Shown: positions 1-8,410, numbered from the stretch's first letter. The stretch: 21,988 bases of DNA from Gammaproteobacteria bacterium (GCA_005877965.1 VBNP01000063.1:1-21988); one strand, 5' to 3'. Numbers and translations: made by a program. The notes: generated from the letters alone by a model not told the origin.

Positions 1-291
1 GATATCGATGCCTTCCTGCGTGCCGTTCGGCGGCGGGGTGCCGAAAGAGCGCGCCCCGGCGAGGTACGGCCCGAGCGCGAGCAGCACGCGCCCGAGCGGC
101 GGATGCTCGGTGTCGTATTCGTACTGGCCGCGGTCGAGGAGCTCGATACCGGCCGCCAGGTGCTCCGGTTCGTCCCAGGTGTTGGAATACACGCGCCAGC
201 TCCCCGCCGCGAGCCCGCATGCGAGGAGGATGATCAGCGCCAACGCCAGCCGCGCCGCAGGAGCTGCGCGCGCGCTCCCGGATGCGCTCAG
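1..291 (-). CDS. Glycosyltransferase family 39-like membrane protein, N-terminal part (runs off the left edge)
   Basis: Ninety-seven codons of an open frame are visible and the frame is still open at position 1. After a short polar start there is one hydrophobic helix (about residues 15-30), then the motif DEPEH (residues 40-44) and EHPPL (62-66). Family knowledge: an acidic DEPxH motif after the first membrane helix, followed by a HPPL segment, is typical of GT-C fold glycosyltransferases of the ArnT/PMT group (GT39), which move sugars from polyprenyl-phosphate carriers in the inner membrane. The acceptor cannot be told. No ATG or GTG lies in frame near the expected start. The best choice is a CTG at 289-291, seven bases after a GGAG element inside the end of purA; a TTG at 241-243 is an alternative. 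The gene starts two bases after the purA stop codon, so it is probably co-transcribed. Confidence 0.72.
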   Translation of the reverse strand, partial: MSASGSARAAPAARLALALIILLACGLAAGSWRVYSNTWDEPEHLAAGIELLDRGQYEYDTEHPPLGRVLLALGPYLAGARSFGTPPPNGTQEGIDI

Positions 292-293
292 AG

Positions 294-1589
294 CTACGCT
301 CCGAACGGGTGGCGCAGCATGATGGTCTGCTCGCGCTCCGGTCCCGTTGAAATCATGTCGATCGGCACGCCGACGAGGCTCTGCAGGCGCTCGAGGTACC
401 GGCGTGCATTGAGCGGCAGCCCCTGGTAGGCGGTAACGCCGACCGTGGACTCGTGCCAGCCCGGCAGCTCCTCGTACACCGGTTCGACGCCGGCGTAACC
501 CTCGACGCTCACCGGCGGCTCCGGGCTGACCTCGCCGTTCAGGCGGTAACCGACGCAGACGCGGATGGTGTCGAGTCCGTCGAGCACGTCGAGCTTGGTG
601 ATGCACAGGCCCGAAACGCTCGAGTTCACGATCGCGCGACGCAGCGCCACGGAGTCGAACCAGCCGCAGCGCCGCCGCCGTCCGGTGACCGAGCCGAACT
701 CGTGACCGACGCGCGACAGGTGCTCGCCGTATTCGTCGAACAGCTCGGTCGGGAAGGGCCCCGCACCCACCCGCGTGGTATAGGCCTTGACGATACCGAG
801 CACGCCGTCGAACGCCCTGGGACCCAGGCCCGTGCCGGTGCCGGCAAAGCCCGCCGTGGTGTTGGATGCGGTCACGTACGGATAGGTCCCGAGATCCACA
901 TCCAGCATTGCACCCTGCGCGCCCTCGAACAGCACGTTCGCATCGGTACGGCGCAGCTCGTGCAGCGCGCGCGTCACGTCGGTCACCAGCGGTGCGATCT
1001 GCTCGCCCATCGCCAGCTGCGCCTCGAGGGTCTTCTGGAAGTCCACCGTCGGTGCGCGGTAGTACTGCTGCAGCACGAAATTATGGAAATCGAGCATGGC
1101 GCCGAGCTTGGCGGCGAAGCGGTCGCGCTGGAACAGGTCCGCGACCCGCACCGCGCGGCGCGCCACCTTGTCCTCGTAGGCGGGGCCGATGCCGCGCCCG
1201 GTGGTGCCGATGGCATCCACTCCGCGCGCCCGCTCGCGGGCCTGGTCGAGCATGGCGTGCGAGGGCAGGATGAGCGGACAGTGCGGTGAGACGGCCAGCC
1301 GCTCGAACACCGGCACGCCCTGCTCGCTCAGCATGTGGCTCTCGGCGAGCAGCGCCTCGAGCGACAACACCACACCGTTGCCGATGAAGCAGCGCACCTG
1401 CTCGCGCAGGATCCCGGAGGGAATGAGCGACAGGATGGTCTTGCGTCCGCCGATGACCAGCGTGTGGCCGGCGTTGTGCCCGCCCTGGAAGCGCGCCACC
1501 GCCGCGGCCCGCTCGGTGAGCAGATCGACGACCTTGCCCTTGCCTTCATCGCCCCACTGGGTGCCGATGATGACCACGAATTTCCCCAC
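294..1589 (-). CDS. purA: Adenylosuccinate synthetase
   Basis: PurA joins IMP and aspartate using GTP to make adenylosuccinate, the first committed step from IMP to AMP, in the cytoplasm. The 431-residue product matches the family length (E. coli 432). The phosphate-binding loop GTQWGDEGKGK is at residues 9-19 with catalytic Asp14; GGHNAGHT at 36-43 carries catalytic His42; the IMP-contacting segment IGTTGRGIGPAYEDK is at 127-141. Translation starts at GTG (1587-1589), the codon that gives the conserved MGKFVVIIGTQWGDEG beginning. It follows the DUF2065 gene by 12 bases, as in the E. coli hflK-hflC-yjeT-purA order. Nothing essential is missing. Confidence 0.98.
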   Translation of the reverse strand: MGKFVVIIGTQWGDEGKGKVVDLLTERAAAVARFQGGHNAGHTLVIGGRKTILSLIPSGILREQVRCFIGNGVVLSLEALLAESHMLSEQGVPVFERLAVSPHCPLILPSHAMLDQARERARGVDAIGTTGRGIGPAYEDKVARRAVRVADLFQRDRFAAKLGAMLDFHNFVLQQYYRAPTVDFQKTLEAQLAMGEQIAPLVTDVTRALHELRRTDANVLFEGAQGAMLDVDLGTYPYVTASNTTAGFAGTGTGLGPRAFDGVLGIVKAYTTRVGAGPFPTELFDEYGEHLSRVGHEFGSVTGRRRRCGWFDSVALRRAIVNSSVSGLCITKLDVLDGLDTIRVCVGYRLNGEVSPEPPVSVEGYAGVEPVYEELPGWHESTVGVTAYQGLPLNARRYLERLQSLVGVPIDMISTGPEREQTIMLRHPFGA

Positions 1590-1601
1590 GCCGCTGGACC
1601 C

Positions 1602-1790
1602 CTATCGCACCAGAAACAGGATGATGACCCCGACGAGCATGCTGCCGAGGCCCGCGATGCGCAACTCGCGGTCGCGGATCTCCAGGAGCCTGGCGAACGC
1701 GCGCTTCACGCCCTGGGGATTGAGAAACGGGGCGATGCCTTCCAACACCAGAAACAGCCCAAGCGCGGCGAGCAGGTCCGTCAGATTCAC
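1602..1790 (-). CDS. yjeT: Small inner-membrane protein, DUF2065 (YjeT family)
   Basis: This 62-residue protein has two predicted membrane helices (about residues 6-22 and 46-61) joined by a basic loop containing NPQGVKRAFARLLEIRDRELR. Length, hairpin topology and the NPxGxxR loop fit the DUF2065 family. Its position between hflC and purA is the same as yjeT in E. coli, which makes the assignment secure although the function is unknown. It could be a small partner of the HflKC membrane complex, but that is inference from gene order only. The gap to hflC is 21 bases and to purA 12 bases, so it belongs to the same transcript. Confidence 0.9.
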   Translation of the reverse strand: MNLTDLLAALGLFLVLEGIAPFLNPQGVKRAFARLLEIRDRELRIAGLGSMLVGVIILFLVR

Positions 1791-1811
1791 GGGACAGCCG
1801 GCGCTCGGGCA

Positions 1812-2693
1812 CTAGCGCCGCGGGGCAGCCGCCTTCGACGGATCTTTCAGGTACTTGAAGAAATCCCCGTCGGGCGTCACCACCAGCAGGTCGCCGTCCT
1901 TGCCGAGCGAGCGCTCGTAAGCCTGCAGGCTGCGATAGAAGGCGTAGAACTCGGGGTTCTTCGAGTAGGCGCGCGCGTAGGTCTGGGCGGCGGCGGCGTC
2001 GCCTTCGCCACGCACGCGCAGCGCATCGCGCTCCGCGTCGGCGAGGATCACGGTGCGCTCGCGCTCGGCGGAGGCGCGGATACCGGCGCTGGTGCTCTGC
2101 CCTTCCGCGCGCAGGCGGCTCGCGGTCTTGGCGAAGCTCTGCTTCATGCTCTCGTAGACGCGCGCCGCCACCTCGTCGGGGAGGTCGATGCGCTGCACGC
2201 GCACGTCCACCAGGTCCACGCCCAGTCCCGCCGCATTGCGGCTCGCCTGACCAAACATCTGACCGGTGACCGCGGCACGCTCGGCGGATACGATCTGCTG
2301 CAGCGTGCGTTGCGCCACCACGCTCTTGATCCCGTCCTTGACGATCTCCGCCAGACGCTCGCCGGCCAGTTCAACCAGTCCGCCGGTGGCGGTGAAGTAC
2401 AGCGACGGGTTCCTCACGCGCCACTTCACGTAGAAGTCCACGATCAGGCCGCGGCCGTCGTTCGTCAGGAACGTCTCGCCGGTGTAGGACTGCGACAGAA
2501 TGCGGCTGTCGAATTTGGTCACCACGTCCCACGGCCACTTCGCATGCAGCCCGGGCGCGTAATCGATGCCCACGATCTTGCCGAACTCGGTGCGAATGGC
2601 GAACTCGGTTTCGTTTACCGAGAACAGCGACAGCGCGGCGAGCACCACCAGCACACCGGCGCCGATCAGCAGCGGGAACAGCCGCGCGTTCAT
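1812..2693 (-). CDS. hflC: HflC, SPFH-domain subunit of the FtsH-regulating HflKC complex
   Basis: HflC pairs with HflK to form a large membrane assembly around the FtsH protease and controls access of membrane substrates. The 293-residue product has one N-terminal membrane helix (about residues 5-24), then the SPFH/prohibitin domain starting NETEFAIRTEFG, which would face the periplasm. An Ala/Glu/Arg-rich helical stretch follows (about residues 195-245, ending RGEGDAAAAQTYARAY) and a FYAFYRSLQAYERSL segment typical of HflC. The start codon overlaps the hflK stop by one base (TGATG), which points to translational coupling and equal dosage with HflK. All regions expected of the family are present. 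Confidence 0.97.
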   Translation of the reverse strand: MNARLFPLLIGAGVLVVLAALSLFSVNETEFAIRTEFGKIVGIDYAPGLHAKWPWDVVTKFDSRILSQSYTGETFLTNDGRGLIVDFYVKWRVRNPSLYFTATGGLVELAGERLAEIVKDGIKSVVAQRTLQQIVSAERAAVTGQMFGQASRNAAGLGVDLVDVRVQRIDLPDEVAARVYESMKQSFAKTASRLRAEGQSTSAGIRASAERERTVILADAERDALRVRGEGDAAAAQTYARAYSKNPEFYAFYRSLQAYERSLGKDGDLLVVTPDGDFFKYLKDPSKAAAPRR

Positions 2694-3802
2694 CAGCGCT
2701 CTCCCCGCCCGCGGGCTTCGACCGTAACCGAATCCGGCTCCTTCGGGGCGCCGCCGCCGGGGGCTTCCGCGCCCTGCTCCGCCTCGCGCGCCGCGCCCTT
2801 CTCCAGCAGCTTGTCGATCGGCAGGTAGAACATGTTGCCGCCCGCACGGGCGTCGATCAGCACCTTGTGCGCACGCGTCAGCACGTTCTCGACCGTGTCC
2901 ATGTACAGCCGCCGGCGCGTCACGTCCGGGGACTGCGCGTAGGCCGCCTCGAGCTGTGTGAAGCGCGACGCCTGTCCCTCGGCGAGCGCCATGACCTGCG
3001 CCTTGTAGGCCTGCGCATCCTGCTGCATACGCAGGGCGGCGCCCTGCGCCACGGGAATGATGCCGTTGGCGTAGGCTTCGGACTCCAGGATGAAGCGCTC
3101 CTTGTCGGCCTGCGCCTTGTTGGCGTCGCGCTGCGAGGGAATCACCGCGTCCGGCACCTGCACGTCCTCGAGATTGACGGTCGTGACCGTGATCCCCGAG
3201 GTGTAATAATCGAGGGTGTGCTGGATCAGATCCTTGGTGCGCCGTGTCACCTCCGGGCGCGTCGTGCCGACCAACAGGTCATCGAGGGTGCTGCGGCCGA
3301 CGATCTCGCGGATCGCGCTCTCGCTCACCTCGGTCAGCGTGGCCTCCGGTTCGCGCACCCGGAACAGCTTCTTCACCGGGTCCGAGAACTGGTACTGCAC
3401 CGCGAAATGCAGGTCGACGAGATTGACATCCGAGGTGAGCACGCGTGATTTGAAGTCGCTGGAATTCACGCTCGCGACATTCACCTTGGTGACCGTCTCG
3501 ATGGGCCAGGGCCAGCGCCAGCCCACCCCCGGTGCCTTCACGTCGACGAGCCGCCCGAAGCGCTGGATGATGCCGCGCTCGGCCTGCGCCACCTGATAGA
3601 AGCCGCTCCACAGCCACAGGCCGAGCGCCACCAGGCTCCCCATCAGGAACAGCGAGCCACTGTCCCCGCCCCGGCCGCCGGGTCGCAGCAGCGACTCGAG
3701 CCGGCGCTGCCAGCTCTTCAGGCGCTCGTCCAGGTCCGGGCCGCCCTGACCCGGGCGGCGTCCCCACGGATTGTTCGGACCGCTTGGTTGATTCCAGGCC
3801 AT
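2693..3802 (-). CDS. hflK: HflK, SPFH-domain subunit of the FtsH-regulating HflKC complex
   Basis: HflK is the larger partner of HflC. The 369-residue protein begins with a Gly/Pro/Asn-rich cytoplasmic tail (MAWNQPSGPNNPWGRR), as in other HflK proteins, followed by a membrane helix (about residues 50-69) and the SPFH domain (YQVAQAERGIIQRFGR). The helical part contains AYANGIIPVAQG, the equivalent of the AYANEVIPxAxG signature. The C-terminal tail is rich in Glu, Gly and Ala and probably disordered. The variant PDAVIPSQRDANKAQADKERF resembles HflK of Xanthomonas-like bacteria. The gene follows hflX by 18 bases. No purine-rich ribosome binding site precedes its ATG, so it may depend on ribosomes finishing hflX. 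Confidence 0.97.
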   Translation of the reverse strand: MAWNQPSGPNNPWGRRPGQGGPDLDERLKSWQRRLESLLRPGGRGGDSGSLFLMGSLVALGLWLWSGFYQVAQAERGIIQRFGRLVDVKAPGVGWRWPWPIETVTKVNVASVNSSDFKSRVLTSDVNLVDLHFAVQYQFSDPVKKLFRVREPEATLTEVSESAIREIVGRSTLDDLLVGTTRPEVTRRTKDLIQHTLDYYTSGITVTTVNLEDVQVPDAVIPSQRDANKAQADKERFILESEAYANGIIPVAQGAALRMQQDAQAYKAQVMALAEGQASRFTQLEAAYAQSPDVTRRRLYMDTVENVLTRAHKVLIDARAGGNMFYLPIDKLLEKGAAREAEQGAEAPGGGAPKEPDSVTVEARGRGER

Positions 3803-3820
3803 ATGGAGGTGGGCGCGATT

Positions 3821-5173
3821 TCAGCGCTGCTTGGTCGCGCTCGAAACGGCGGTCGATTGTAGGTAGGCCGTCCCGGTCGCACAAGGCATGTCTGCCCCCT
3901 GCACCTCCAGAATCTGCACGCCGGCCGTGCGGGCAAGCTGCAGCAGCTCCAGGTCCGGAAGCTCCACCGCCAGCTCGATCGAGCCATCCTCGGCGCAGCT
4001 CTCCGCACGCACCACCTGCGCCGCGTACAGGCGCGAGCGCAGCGCACCGCCGCCCGCGGCCACCCGCAGGCGCGCGCGCCGCGCAAAGCGCGCCAGCCGC
4101 TCGGCCACGGCACGCGCCAACAGCTCGAGTCCCAGGCGTTTCTCGGCGGAGATCCACACGGCGGTGGCGCGGTGAGCCGCATCGCGGTCGATGCGCGGCG
4201 CGCTCTGCAGCCGGTCGATCTTGTTGTAGAGCAGGATCTGGGGAATCTCGCCGGCGCCGATCTCCTCCAGCACCCCGTTCACCTGCGCAATCTGCTCCTC
4301 GCGCCTGGGGTTGCTGGCGTCCACGACGTGCAGCAGCAGGGTGGCGGCGCGCGCCTCGGTGAGCGTCGACTGGAAGGCGGCCACCAGCTCGTGGGGCAGC
4401 TCGCGAATGAACCCCACGGTATCGGCTGCGACCACCGCCGTGCCGCCCGGCAGGGTGATGCGCCGGACTGTTGGATCGAGCGTGGCGAACAGCTGGTCCG
4501 CCACGTAGGCGTCCGCGCCGGTGAGCGCACGAAACAGCGTTGACTTCCCCGCGTTGGTATAGCCGACGAGCGCGAGCGAGGGTACCGGAATCTCGGCGCG
4601 CGCGTGGCGTCCGGTCTCGCGTTGCTGCTGGATCCTCGCCAGTCGCCGTGCGAGCACGCGCACCCGCTGGGCAATGATGCGCCGGTCGGTCTCGAGCTGC
4701 GTCTCGCCCGGACCGCGCAGTCCGATACCGCCCTTCTGGCGCTCGAGGTGCGTCCAACCGCGTACCAGGCGGCTGCCGATGTGCCGCAGCTGCGCGAGCT
4801 CGACTTCGAGCTTGCCTTCGAAGCTGCGGGCGCGCTGCGCGAAGATATCGAGGATCAGGCCGTTGCGGTCGAGCACCCGCCGCTCGGTGAGCTTCTCGAG
4901 GTTGCGTTCCTGGCTCGGGGAGAGTGCGTGATCGACGAGGATGAGGTCCGCCTCATGGGCCTGGGCGATGCTGCGCAGCTCCTCGGCCTTGCCACTGCCG
5001 AGGAAGTAGCGTGAATCGGGCCGCTCGCGCCGGCCCGTGAGCGTGGCGACCGGCAGCGCTCCGGCGGATACGGCCAGCTGCGTGAACTCCTGCAGGTCCT
5101 CCGGATCGACCTGGGCGCCCAGTCCCAGACGCACCAATACGGCGCGCTCACCAGTCCGTGGGCGTTCGAACAC
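3821..5173 (-). CDS. hflX: GTPase HflX, ribosome-splitting factor
   Basis: HflX binds 50S and 70S ribosomes and splits stalled or heat-damaged ribosomes using GTP. In this 450-residue protein the N-terminal domain ends in the Gly-rich GIGLRGPGETQ loop (residues 149-159), followed by a basic coiled segment (about 163-190). The GTPase domain shows G1 GYTNAGKS (204-211), G3 DTVGF (251-255) and G4 NKID (317-320). A C-terminal domain follows. The start is GTG at 5171-5173, because the codon directly upstream in frame is the stop TGA, with GGGAAG seven bases before it. It lies 23 bases downstream of hfq and 18 upstream of hflK, as in the E. coli hfq-hflX-hflK-hflC group. Confidence 0.97.
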   Translation of the reverse strand: MFERPRTGERAVLVRLGLGAQVDPEDLQEFTQLAVSAGALPVATLTGRRERPDSRYFLGSGKAEELRSIAQAHEADLILVDHALSPSQERNLEKLTERRVLDRNGLILDIFAQRARSFEGKLEVELAQLRHIGSRLVRGWTHLERQKGGIGLRGPGETQLETDRRIIAQRVRVLARRLARIQQQRETGRHARAEIPVPSLALVGYTNAGKSTLFRALTGADAYVADQLFATLDPTVRRITLPGGTAVVAADTVGFIRELPHELVAAFQSTLTEARAATLLLHVVDASNPRREEQIAQVNGVLEEIGAGEIPQILLYNKIDRLQSAPRIDRDAAHRATAVWISAEKRLGLELLARAVAERLARFARRARLRVAAGGGALRSRLYAAQVVRAESCAEDGSIELAVELPDLELLQLARTAGVQILEVQGADMPCATGTAYLQSTAVSSATKQR

Positions 5174-5196
5174 TCAGGCTTCCCGTGAAGGGGACA

Positions 5197-5451
5197 TTAT
5201 TCGGCGTGCGTCTCCGGGGCGGCGGCGCCCTCGTCGGCCGCCAGGCGCACGTTGCGCGCCGGCACGACCGTGGAAATCGCATGCTTGTAGACCATCTGGC
5301 TGACGCTGTTCTTCAGCAGCACCACGAACTGGTCAAAGGAATCGATCTGACCTTGCAACTTAATGCCGTTGACGAGGTAGATGGATACCGGCACCCGCTC
5401 CTTGCGCAGCGCGTTCAAAAAGGGATCTTGCAGGGACTGGCCTTTGGCCAT
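5197..5451 (-). CDS. hfq: RNA chaperone Hfq
   Basis: Hfq forms a hexameric ring that pairs small RNAs with mRNAs. The 84-residue product aligns position for position with E. coli Hfq through the core: Gln8 and Asp9 on the proximal face, the basic rim Arg16-Lys17-Arg19, Phe39, and the Sm2 signature with Tyr55-Lys56-His57 (VYKHAIST). The C-terminal tail is short and Ala/Glu-rich (E. coli has 102 residues in total), a common form outside enterics. The start at 5449-5451 is set by an ideal AAGGAG seven bases upstream and by the conserved MAKGQSLQDPFLNALR beginning. The frame is open for 19 more codons upstream, but that extension is non-coding leader. Confidence 0.98.
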   Translation of the reverse strand: MAKGQSLQDPFLNALRKERVPVSIYLVNGIKLQGQIDSFDQFVVLLKNSVSQMVYKHAISTVVPARNVRLAADEGAAAPETHAE

Positions 5452-5458
5452 TCGGGTT

Positions 5459-5464
5459 CTCCTT
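5459..5464 (-). promoter_or_regulatory. Ribosome binding site of hfq
   Basis: AAGGAG on the minus strand, seven bases before the ATG at 5449-5451. It decides the hfq start against an in-frame ATG 57 bases upstream (5506-5508) that has no such element. Confidence 0.85.
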
Positions 5465-5577
5465 ATTTTTACAGCTTCGAGTTGTTCGGCGGGACCAACG
5501 GACCGCAAATGAACTTCCCTGTTCCGCGATCCGGCAAACCAACGGGCCTCATCAGCGGCGAGGAACCGAGTCTACCT

Positions 5578-5608
5578 ATCTTAACATGTGGGTTCGTTTA
5601 AAGCCCAA
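5578..5608 (-). promoter_or_regulatory. Weak candidate promoter for hfq-hflX-hflK-hflC
   Basis: Between miaA and hfq lie 146 non-coding bases. The best promoter-like pair is TTGGGC (5603-5608, within the end of miaA) and TAAGAT (5578-5583), but the 19-base spacer is long. Known from E. coli: hfq has its own promoters within and after miaA. The rest of the stretch (5465-5577) shows no clear hairpin, operator or small gene. Confidence 0.22.
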
Positions 5609-6587
5609 GTCGGGCCAACTCATGACATATGTCTCGATTCCACGACAGCCGAGTGTCCGGATCGATCCACTCCCCGCCGGCCTCGGCCCGCATCCAGGTC
5701 AGCTGCCGCTTCGCCAGTTGGCGCGTCGCCGCAACGGCCCGCTGCACCCCCTCCTCCAGGGCGTATTGCCCGTCGAGGTGCGCCCACAGCTGCCGGTAGC
5801 CCACCGCGCGCATAGACGGATGACGGGCCGAGAGAGCGCCTCCGCGGCGCAACCCCATCACCTCCTCGAGAAAGCCCGCCGCCATCATCGCATCGAAGCG
5901 CCGGGCGATCCGCTCGTGCAGCACGGCTCGCCGCCTGGGCGCAAGAATCCAGTAGCGCAGTGGCCAGCCTGCGAGCGGGCTGACGGTCGCGCGCTGCAGC
6001 TGCGAGATCGGCCGTCCGGTGGTGTAACAAACTTCGAGCGCACGCTGGATCCGTTGGCTGTCGGTGGGCGCGATGCGCGCGGCCGCTTGCGCGTCCAGGC
6101 CGGCCAGTTCGGCGTGCAGCGCCGGCCATCCGTGCTGCGCGGCCCGCGCGTTGAGCTGCGAGCGCAGCAGCGGGTCGGCCTGCGGCAGAGCCGCCAGCCC
6201 GTGCAGGAGCGCGCGCAGGTACAGCATGGTGCCCCCCACCAGGAGCGGCACCCGGCCGCGGGCGTGAATGTCGCGGATGCTGCGGAGCGCGTCGGCCACG
6301 AAGCGCCCCGCGGAATAGCTCTCGGTCGGCTCGCAGATGTCGATCAGGTGGTGGGGAAGGCGCGCGCGCAGCGCGCGTGGCGGCTTGGCCGTGCCGATGT
6401 CCAGACCCCGGTAGACCAGCGCCGAGTCCACGCTGACGATTTCCACCGGGGCGCTCTCGGCGAGCCCGAGGGCCCAGTCGGTCTTGCCGGCGCCGGTGGG
6501 CCCGGTGAGCACGAGCACCGGCAGCTCGTGCGGCCCGGCTGCCACGCCGGGCGCGGGCGTAGCGGCCGCGCGCGCCCCGGGCGCCAT
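5598..6587 (-). CDS. miaA: tRNA dimethylallyltransferase
   Basis: MiaA transfers a dimethylallyl group to A37 of tRNAs reading UNN codons, the first step to ms2i6A. The P-loop GPTGAGKT is at residues 29-36, followed by SVDSALVYRGLDIGTAKP (from 52), PHHLID (78-83) and the GGTMLY segment. The TGRPISQLQ and RAVGYRQLW signatures follow later. The chosen ATG (6585-6587) overlaps the mutL stop by one base (TGATG) and gives 329 residues, with about 20 extra Ala/Pro-rich residues before the conserved core compared with the usual length near 310. A later start is possible, but no better codon is visible. Gene order mutL-miaA-hfq is the conserved gammaproteobacterial one. Confidence 0.96.
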   Translation of the reverse strand: MAPGARAAATPAPGVAAGPHELPVLVLTGPTGAGKTDWALGLAESAPVEIVSVDSALVYRGLDIGTAKPPRALRARLPHHLIDICEPTESYSAGRFVADALRSIRDIHARGRVPLLVGGTMLYLRALLHGLAALPQADPLLRSQLNARAAQHGWPALHAELAGLDAQAAARIAPTDSQRIQRALEVCYTTGRPISQLQRATVSPLAGWPLRYWILAPRRRAVLHERIARRFDAMMAAGFLEEVMGLRRGGALSARHPSMRAVGYRQLWAHLDGQYALEEGVQRAVAATRQLAKRQLTWMRAEAGGEWIDPDTRLSWNRDICHELARLGL

Positions 6588-8362
6588 CAGCGCCCCCGCA
6601 GGAACAGCTGATCGAGCTGCCGCAGGGACAGGCGCGTCCAGGTCGGTCGCCCGTGGTTGCACTGGTTGGCGCGCTCGGTGGCCTCCATCTGCCGCAGCAG
6701 CGTGTCCATTTCCGGCAGCGTGAGGCGGCGGTGCGCGTGGATTGCGCTGCGGCAGGCGAGCGTGCCGAGGAACCGGTCGGCGGCGCCCTCGAGGTGATGC
6801 GTGTCGGCCTCCAGGGTGAGGTCCTGCACCAGCAACGGGACGATCCGCGAGATTTCCCCCGGCTGCAGCGTCGCCGGCACGCGCCGCAGCGCGAGCCGCG
6901 TGGCCCCGAGCGCGTCGAGCTCGAACCCCGCCTGCTCCCACTCGCCGCGCCGCTCCAGGAGCGCAGTGAGCTCGTGCGCCTTGAGCTCGATGACCAGCGG
7001 TTCCAGCAGGTGCTGGGAAGCGGGCGCGCCACGGGCGCGCTCGGCCTTGAATTTCTCGTACAGCACGCGCTCGTGCGCCGCATGCATGTCCACCAGCACG
7101 AGTCCGTCGCGATTCTGCGCGAGGATGTAGGCGCCGTGCAGTTGCGCGAGCGCCGTGCCCAGCGGTTGTTCCTCGGTCGAGGACGGGAGCGGCGGCGGCA
7201 CCTCCGGCCGCGTTTCCGCATCGCGCACCGAGGCCGCGATCGCCCACGGATCGCGCGCCGGCGCGTAGAGCGGCAGGCTCGTCCCGCGCCCCGCGTGCGC
7301 CGCGGCGCCGTAGCCGGCGCCCCGCCCCTCGAGCCCCGGGGCGGCGGAGGCGGCGGCGAGATCGGGCTTGGTGTCCGCCAGGGCGCGCTCCACGGCGCGA
7401 AAGGCAAAGTCATGAATCTGGCGGCTGTCACGGAAGCGCACTTCGAGCTTGGCCGGGTGGGCGTTCACGTCCACGAGCTTCGGATCGAGCGTCAGGTAGA
7501 GCACATAGGCGGCGTGTCGGCCGTGATACAGCACGTCCCGGTACGCGAGCCTGACGGCGTTCATCAGCAGCCGATCGCGCACGCTGCGGCCGTTGACGAA
7601 CCAGAACTGCTGGTCCGGCTGCGCGCGCGAGCGCGTCGGCAGGCCGGCCCATCCGGACAGCATGACGGGCCCCGCCGCGTGCCGCAGCGCGACCGCGGCG
7701 GCGGGAAAGTCCTGCCCGAGTACCTCCTGGAGGCGCGTGAGATCGGCAGCCGCGCCACTCACCGCCGCAGCATCGAGGAGCACCCGCGTGCCGTGGCGCA
7801 GGCGAAAGCTCACGTCGAAGCGCGACAGCACCAGCCGCTCCACGAGCCGCGCGATGTGCGTCAGCTCGGTCGCGTCGCTGCGCACGAACTTGCGGCGCGC
7901 CGGCACGTTGAAGAACAGGTCGCGCACCTCGATGGTGGTGCCCGGCGGATGCGCCGCCGGGCGCACGCTCGTCAGCGCCCCCCCGTCGACGTCGAGTTGC
8001 GCAGCGTGCTCGGCGCCGGCGGCGCGCGAGACGATCCGCAGCCGTGACACCGAGCCGATCGAGGGCAGCGCCTCACCCCGGAAGCCGAGCGTGGTGACCG
8101 CCTCCAGGTCATCGAGCGAGGCGATCTTGCTGGTCGCATGCCGCGCCAGCGCCATCGGCAGCTCGCCGGCGGCGATGCCGCAGCCGTCGTCGCGCACCCG
8201 CACCAGCGCGACGCCGCCGCGCTCGATGTCGATCTCGATGCGCGTCGCGCCGGCATCGAGCGCGTTCTCGACGAGCTCCTTGACGACCGAGGCCGGCCGT
8301 TCGATCACCTCGCCGGCGGCGATCTGGTCGACGAGCTCGCCGGGAAGAATGCGGATCCCCAT
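6587..8362 (-). CDS. mutL: DNA mismatch repair protein MutL
   Basis: MutL links mismatch recognition by MutS to strand removal. The N-terminal GHKL ATPase shows ELVENALDAG (residues 29-38), DDGCGI (58-63), HATSKI (75-80) and GFRGEAL (93-99). A variable Ala/Gly/Pro linker follows (about residues 330-400), then the dimerisation domain. The C-terminus keeps the endonuclease-type metal motifs: DMHA(x2)E(x4)E from residue 425 (Gln replaced by Met relative to the textbook DQHA form), ACRSA (536-540) and CNHGRP (568-573). That makes it more like the nicking MutL of MutH-free bacteria than E. coli MutL. The 591-residue length is normal. It starts 48 bases after amiC and overlaps miaA. Confidence 0.97.
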   Translation of the reverse strand: MGIRILPGELVDQIAAGEVIERPASVVKELVENALDAGATRIEIDIERGGVALVRVRDDGCGIAAGELPMALARHATSKIASLDDLEAVTTLGFRGEALPSIGSVSRLRIVSRAAGAEHAAQLDVDGGALTSVRPAAHPPGTTIEVRDLFFNVPARRKFVRSDATELTHIARLVERLVLSRFDVSFRLRHGTRVLLDAAAVSGAAADLTRLQEVLGQDFPAAAVALRHAAGPVMLSGWAGLPTRSRAQPDQQFWFVNGRSVRDRLLMNAVRLAYRDVLYHGRHAAYVLYLTLDPKLVDVNAHPAKLEVRFRDSRQIHDFAFRAVERALADTKPDLAAASAAPGLEGRGAGYGAAAHAGRGTSLPLYAPARDPWAIAASVRDAETRPEVPPPLPSSTEEQPLGTALAQLHGAYILAQNRDGLVLVDMHAAHERVLYEKFKAERARGAPASQHLLEPLVIELKAHELTALLERRGEWEQAGFELDALGATRLALRRVPATLQPGEISRIVPLLVQDLTLEADTHHLEGAADRFLGTLACRSAIHAHRRLTLPEMDTLLRQMEATERANQCNHGRPTWTRLSLRQLDQLFLRGR

Positions 8363-8410
8363 GCAGACCGCAGTTTACAGGCGATCAGAGGCGCCGAGCG
8401 GGCGCGGCGA

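Noticed and set aside
5452..5508. A longer Hfq starting at the in-frame ATG 5506-5508
   Set aside because: The perfect AAGGAG and the invariant MAKGQSLQDPFLN beginning place the start at 5451.
6588..7247. A MiaA fused to a long N-terminal extension
   Set aside because: The extension is the mutL coding region read in another frame; the mutL frame carries all the conserved motifs.
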